Source of the DNA: Xanthobacteraceae bacterium
GTDB lineage: Bacteria > Pseudomonadota > Alphaproteobacteria > Rhizobiales > Xanthobacteraceae
Assembly (NCBI GenBank): GCA_019746355.1
Contig: JAIESC010000184.1
Coordinates: 1 to 41,355, forward strand
Direction: 5' to 3'
Length of the DNA: 41,355 nt
The notes under the pieces are model-generated. The model had not been told where the DNA came from and did not search any database. It was given only the letters and a program-made list of their open reading frames with translations. Below, piece by piece: positions 37,591 through 41,355 of the stretch (position 1 is the stretch's first letter; the number at the start of each line of letters is the position of its first letter). A program made the translations under genes and the position numbers.

Positions 37591-39198
37591 TCAGATCGGC
37601 ACGGTTTTGGGGCGCCACCAGCGCACCCACATTGCCACCATCAGCCGGGTCAGCGTGAAGGCTGTGAACACCGTGGTGATGATGCCGATGCCGAGCGTTA
37701 CGGCGAAACCGCGCACCGGGCCGGTGCCGATGTAGAACAGGATCGCCGCGGCGATGAAGGTGGTGATGTTGGAGTCCATGATGGTGGCGAGCGCGCGCGC
37801 GAAGCCCGCGTCGATCGCCATGATCGGCGTTCGCCCGGCCCGCACCTCCTCGCGGATGCGCTCATAGATCAGCACGTTGGAGTCGACCGCGATGCCGACG
37901 GTGAGCACGACGCCGGCAATACCCGGCAAGGTCAGCGTGGCGTTGAGCAGCGATAGGATGCCGAAGATCATCGCGACGTTGAACAGCACGGCGACGTTGG
38001 CGAACAGGCCGAACAAACCGTAGGTCACGAACATGAAGATGATGACGAGGGCCGCGCCGAGATAAGACGCGAGCTTGCCCTTCTCGATCGAGTCCTGGCC
38101 GAGGCCCGCACCGACCACGCGCTGCTCGATCACCGTGAGCTTGGCCGGCAGCGCGCCGGCGCGCAGCAGCACGGCGAGCTGGTTGGCGGATTCGACGGTG
38201 AAGTTGCCGGAAATCTGCCCGGAGCCGCCGAGAATCGGCTCGCGGATCACCGGGGCCGAGATCACCTCGTTGTCGAGCACGATCGCGAACGGCCGCCCGA
38301 CGTTTTCGGACGTCACTTGCGCGAAGCGCCGCGCGCCCTGGTTGTTGAAGCGGAACGTAACGATCGGCTCGCTGGTGCGCTGATCGAAGCCCGGCTGTGC
38401 GTCGGTCAGGTCCTCGCCCGACACCAGCACCCGCTTCTCGATCAGATAGGGCTGGTTGTTCTCCGCCTTGGTGCTCTTCAGGATTTCGGAATCCGGCGGA
38501 ACGTTGCCCTGGTTGACCTGATCGACCGGCACCGAGGTGTCGACCATGCGGAACGTCAGCTTGGCCGTTGTTTTCAGGATGTCGAGGATCTGCTGCGGAT
38601 CGTCGAGGCCCGGCACCTGCACCAGAATACGGTCCAGACCCTGCCGCTGGATCGACGGCTCGACCGTGCCCAGGATGTTCAGCCGCCGCTCCAGAACCTG
38701 GATCGACTGCTCGACCGCCTGCCGGATGCGCTCGACGATAGCGGGCTCGGTCGGCGTGAGCCGGATCACGCCGTTGCCGGCGTCAACCACGTCCACGGTG
38801 CGCTGGCCGGTGGCGCTGAGGATGCCGCCGAGCGGCTGCGACAGCTCGCGCAGCTTCTGCAACGCCATCGCCTGATCGACGCCCTCGCGGATACGGAATT
38901 CCACCGTATTGCCGCGGATGATCGCCGCCCCGGGGCTGCCGAGCCGGTTGTCGCGCACCACGCGGCGCACGTCCTCGCGCAGCGTCTCGACCTTGTCCTT
39001 GCGGACCTGGGCGGTATCGACCTCGAGCAGGATGTGCACGCCGCCGCGCAGGTCGAGGCCGAGCACGATGTGCCGCTGGGCCCACGCGGGCCATGACTTG
39101 ACGGTCGCTTCCGGGAAGAAATTCGGAATGGCGAAGGCGCAGACGAGCAGCGTCAGGGCCAGGATACCGAATGCCTTCCAGCGGGAAAAATACAGCAT
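37591..39198 (-). CDS. secD: Protein translocase subunit SecD
   Basis: The 535-residue protein has the full SecD layout. The first helix is FGILALTLLVCAFAIPNFF, the conserved GLDLRGGVHILLEVD follows, and a large periplasmic domain occupies about residues 60-350 (with GLDRILVQVPGLDDPQQILDIL cut here into recognisable parts). The C-terminal six-helix bundle has KGKLASYLGAALVIIFMF, TLPGIAGVVLTVGIAVDSNV and ARALATIMDSNITTFIAAAI. It works with SecF and YajC in late steps of protein export. It lies 34 bases after yajC on the same strand. Confidence 0.97.
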   Translation of the reverse strand: MLYFSRWKAFGILALTLLVCAFAIPNFFPEATVKSWPAWAQRHIVLGLDLRGGVHILLEVDTAQVRKDKVETLREDVRRVVRDNRLGSPGAAIIRGNTVEFRIREGVDQAMALQKLRELSQPLGGILSATGQRTVDVVDAGNGVIRLTPTEPAIVERIRQAVEQSIQVLERRLNILGTVEPSIQRQGLDRILVQVPGLDDPQQILDILKTTAKLTFRMVDTSVPVDQVNQGNVPPDSEILKSTKAENNQPYLIEKRVLVSGEDLTDAQPGFDQRTSEPIVTFRFNNQGARRFAQVTSENVGRPFAIVLDNEVISAPVIREPILGGSGQISGNFTVESANQLAVLLRAGALPAKLTVIEQRVVGAGLGQDSIEKGKLASYLGAALVIIFMFVTYGLFGLFANVAVLFNVAMIFGILSLLNATLTLPGIAGVVLTVGIAVDSNVLIYERIREEVRAGRTPIMAIDAGFARALATIMDSNITTFIAAAILFYIGTGPVRGFAVTLGIGIITTVFTAFTLTRLMVAMWVRWWRPKTVPI

Positions 39199-39232
39199 CG
39201 GCCTGATGCGCTCTGAACCGACCGCGAAGCGA

Positions 39233-39577
39233 TCAGCTCGACGCGCTCTCCTCCTTCACCGGTTCGCCCTTGGCGCGCACGTCGGCGATCATCGACCGCA
39301 TCTGGCGCACGCGCACGCCATCCGCCAACTCGACCTCGATCTGCTCGTCATCGGACACCTTGGTGACCTTGCCGATCAGCCCGCCGGAGGTGATGACGGT
39401 GTCACCGCGGCGCACGTTCTTGACCATCTCCTGGTGCTGCTTCTGCCGCTTCTGCTGCGGCCGAAGGATCAGAAAGTACATGATCACGAAGATCAGAATG
39501 AAGGGCAGCAGCGATACCAGCATGCTGTCGCCGCCGAACGGGTTGGCGGCCTGGGCATATGCGGGCGAAATGAACAT
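39233..39577 (-). CDS. yajC: Preprotein translocase subunit YajC
   Basis: The 114-residue protein has the single membrane helix of YajC (LVSLLPFILIFVIMYFLILR) followed by PQQKRQKQHQEMVKNVRRGD, then VITSGGLIGKVTKVSDDE. It is the standard small partner of SecDF and stands first in the yajC-secD-secF unit. The short N-terminal extension MFISPAYAQAANPFGGDSM is normal for alphaproteobacteria. Confidence 0.97.
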   Translation of the reverse strand: MFISPAYAQAANPFGGDSMLVSLLPFILIFVIMYFLILRPQQKRQKQHQEMVKNVRRGDTVITSGGLIGKVTKVSDDEQIEVELADGVRVRQMRSMIADVRAKGEPVKEESASS

Positions 39578-39784
39578 GAAGAGCCTCTGGTCGCGGCGGC
39601 GTCCCCGGTGGCGCCTGCCGCCGCGGCTGGCGCCTCAAAGTTGCGCGGAATATAGCGGCCGCGGCCCCGATTGCAACGCCGCGCCGTGCGGCCAAAGGCC
39701 CAAATATTCAATGTTTTCAAGAATCCGGCGGCTTGCGAGGCAGGTGCCCAGCGGCTAAGGGAGCGGCCAAACCAAGGCAGTCTC

Positions 39785-40732
39785 ATGGCCAGTCTCAAGG
39801 CGAAGGCAAAGTCGCGTTCCAAGGCCCCCTCCACCCGCCCGGCGACCAAGGCACCCGCGGCTTCGGCGGTCACGCCCGAGGTCGCGTTCGAGACCCTGGA
39901 GCGCATTGCCACCGCACTCGAGCGGCTCGCGCCCACGGCCGGCGCGGCGACCGATCTCGACGCAGCCGACGCCTTCATCTGGCAGCCCAAGGGCCACCGT
40001 CTTGTGCCGGTGCCGCGCGTCAATCGCGTGGAGATGATGCTGCTCAAGGGCATCGACCGGATGCGCGACACGCTGATGGAGAACACCGAGCGGTTCGCCA
40101 AGGGCCTGCCCGCCAACAATGCGCTGCTTTGGGGCGCGCGCGGCATGGGCAAGTCGTCGCTGGTGAAGGCCTCGCACTCCGCGGTCAACAAGAGCATCGC
40201 CCGCGGCAACCTCAAGCTCGTGGAAATCCACCGCGAGGATATCGAGAGCCTGCCCGAACTGATGACGCTGGTGCGGCCCGCGCCCTACCGCTTCGTCGTG
40301 TTCTGCGACGATCTGTCGTTCGACGCCGAGGACACCTCCTACAAGTCGCTCAAGGCGGTGCTGGAAGGCGGCATCGAAGGCCGGCCGGAGAACGTGATCC
40401 TCTATGCCACGTCGAACCGTCGCCACCTGATGTCGCGCGACATGATGGAGAACGAGCGCTCGACCGCGATCAATCCCGGCGAGACGGTCGAGGAGAAGGT
40501 GTCGCTATCCGACCGCTTCGGGCTCTGGCTCGGGTTTCATCGCTGCAGCCAGGACGAGTTCCTGGCGATGGTCGAGGGCTATGTGAGCCACTTCAAGATT
40601 CCGCTCCGCGCTGACGATTTGCGGCGCGAGGCGCTGGAATGGGCGACCACGCGCGGCTCGCGATCCGGCCGCGTCGCCTGGCAATACGTGCAGGATCTGG
40701 CGGGACGGCTTGGGGTGAAGCTGAGCGGGTGA
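39785..40732 (+). CDS. DUF815 family AAA-like ATP-binding protein
   Basis: The 315-residue protein starts with a basic, Ala/Pro/Lys-rich disordered tail (about residues 1-30). It then has the P-loop WGARGMGKSSLVKAS (116-130), a Walker B YRFVVFCDDLSFD (168-180) and a sensor region ILYATSNRRHLMS. DUF815 proteins are AAA-type ATPases without an established role. AAGG lies seven bases before the ATG. The gene is divergent from yajC with about 200 bases between them. Confidence 0.93.
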   Translation: MASLKAKAKSRSKAPSTRPATKAPAASAVTPEVAFETLERIATALERLAPTAGAATDLDAADAFIWQPKGHRLVPVPRVNRVEMMLLKGIDRMRDTLMENTERFAKGLPANNALLWGARGMGKSSLVKASHSAVNKSIARGNLKLVEIHREDIESLPELMTLVRPAPYRFVVFCDDLSFDAEDTSYKSLKAVLEGGIEGRPENVILYATSNRRHLMSRDMMENERSTAINPGETVEEKVSLSDRFGLWLGFHRCSQDEFLAMVEGYVSHFKIPLRADDLRREALEWATTRGSRSGRVAWQYVQDLAGRLGVKLSG

Positions 40733-40766
40733 CCTGCGTCACATCCGGTGCAACTCGGGCAGTGTC

Positions 40767-40921
40767 ATGCGCGGGCCTGACCCGCGCATCCATGCGGCCT
40801 CGAAACAGACGACGATCTTACTATTGGATTCGCTGCGCGCGCTCATGGATTGCCGGGTCGCGGCGCTTCGCGCATAGGCGAGCAAAGCGACGCCGTCCTT
40901 CGGACGGCTATGCCCGGCAAT
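40767..40921. repeat. Dispersed intergenic palindromic repeat (bradyrhizobial type)
   Basis: Three inverted repeats stand in the only sizeable gap between the DUF815 gene and the LytM gene. ATGCGCGGG (40767-40775) pairs with CCCGCGCAT (40781-40789). ATTGCCGGG (40849-40857) pairs with CCCGGCAAT (40913-40921). GCCGTCC (40892-40898) pairs with GGACGGC (40902-40908). The half-site wording (ATGGATTGCCGGG ... CCCGGCAATGAC) is the kind repeated between genes of Bradyrhizobium and Rhodopseudomonas relatives, as I recall it. Only one copy is in this window, so dispersal is from memory and not seen here. Confidence 0.55.
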
Positions 40922-40949
40922 GACAACCGAGAGAGCTGCGCTGGTCGGC

Positions 40950-41355
40950 TTAGCCGCCCTTGGCGAGGAACGGCGCGGGATCGACCGGCGTCGAGCCCTT
41001 GCGGATCTCGAAGTGGACCTGCGGCGCGTTCACGCTGCCGGTCTGGCCGGCTTTGGCGATCACCTGCCCGCGCTTGACGACGTCGTCACGCTTGACGGTG
41101 ATTTCGCTCGCGTGGGCATAGGCGGTGACATAGCCGTTCGAGTGCCGGATCAGCACCAGATTGCCGTAGGTCTTGAGCTCGTTGCCGGCGTAGGCCACGA
41201 CGCCGTCTTCGGCGGCCTTGATCGCCGTGCCCTCCGGCACCGAGATGTTGATGCCGTCGTTCTGCGCCCCGCTGGGCCTGGGACCGAACGCCTGGATGAC
41301 GCGGCCGTTCACCGGCCAGCGGAACGACGGCGTCGCCGCCGTGACCTCCTGCTTG
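40950..41355 (-). CDS. LytM/M23-domain protein, NlpD/DipM-like (5' end outside window)
   Basis: The frame is open to the right edge, so the N-terminal part, normally with a signal sequence and LysM domains, is missing. The visible 134 residues form a LytM domain: FRWPVNGRVIQAFGPR, then DGINISVPEGTAIKAAEDGV, YGNLVLIRHSNGYVTAYAHA and QVHFEIRKG at the end. The usual zinc ligands are degraded: the HxxxD motif lacks its His, and HxH reads QVH. This is the state of the NlpD/EnvC/DipM group, which activate cell-wall amidases instead of cutting peptidoglycan. It should act in the periplasm at division. Confidence 0.88.
   Translation of the reverse strand, partial: KQEVTAATPSFRWPVNGRVIQAFGPRPSGAQNDGINISVPEGTAIKAAEDGVVAYAGNELKTYGNLVLIRHSNGYVTAYAHASEITVKRDDVVKRGQVIAKAGQTGSVNAPQVHFEIRKGSTPVDPAPFLAKGG

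Overview
The window reads as chromosome of an alphaproteobacterium of the order Hyphomicrobiales (Rhizobiales), most like the Bradyrhizobium/Rhodopseudomonas relatives. The grounds are high GC with strong third-position G/C in most genes, three orphan TctC/Bug-type solute-binding proteins, a DUF1127 protein, the trmFO / squalene-synthase-like / Mth938-like / secF / secD / yajC / DUF815 / NlpD-DipM gene order, and a dispersed palindromic repeat near the right edge. No rRNA, tRNA or CRISPR array was seen. All family names come from reading the translations; no database search was run.

Layout. Positions 1-11000 hold ordinary accessory genes: a YidB-like fragment, a GlsB/YeaQ membrane protein, an NAD(P)H-quinone oxidoreductase-like flavoprotein, a glutathione S-transferase, a small GNAT protein, a PPK2 polyphosphate kinase, a flavin monooxygenase, a Bug protein, an MsrQ-like haem membrane protein, an NMT1-like binding protein, a DUF2189 protein, a haloacid dehalogenase, a dienelactone hydrolase and a DUF6295 protein. 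Positions 11000-11640 hold small and partly decayed genes, including a truncated VIT-like gene and a frameshifted membrane-protein gene.

Positions 12343-25814 are the centrepiece: seven genes on the minus strand. In transcription order they are a 6-phosphofructokinase of the pyrophosphate type, class I fructose-bisphosphate aldolase, phosphoketolase, transketolase, a GH65 disaccharide phosphorylase fused to beta-phosphoglucomutase, a second GH65 phosphorylase, and a ROK / polyphosphate-glucokinase-like kinase. Read together they can carry an alpha-linked glucose disaccharide to acetyl phosphate using phosphate, polyphosphate and pyrophosphate in place of ATP. Base composition looks lower in GC than the flanks. 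An IS630-type transposase remnant lies beside the promoter end (26312-26432), which suggests an acquired metabolic island.

Positions 26540-32460 hold an Ntn-hydrolase, two more Bug proteins around an MFS transporter, a DUF1127 gene with a clear terminator, and a ModA-like binding protein. Positions 32458-41355 hold a secreted protein with a transglutaminase-like Cys/His/Asp arrangement, trmFO, a squalene/phytoene-synthase-like gene, a DUF433/DUF5615 toxin-antitoxin pair, and the conserved secretion block (Mth938-like, SecF, SecD, YajC), followed by a DUF815 ATPase and the C-terminal part of an NlpD/DipM-like LytM protein.
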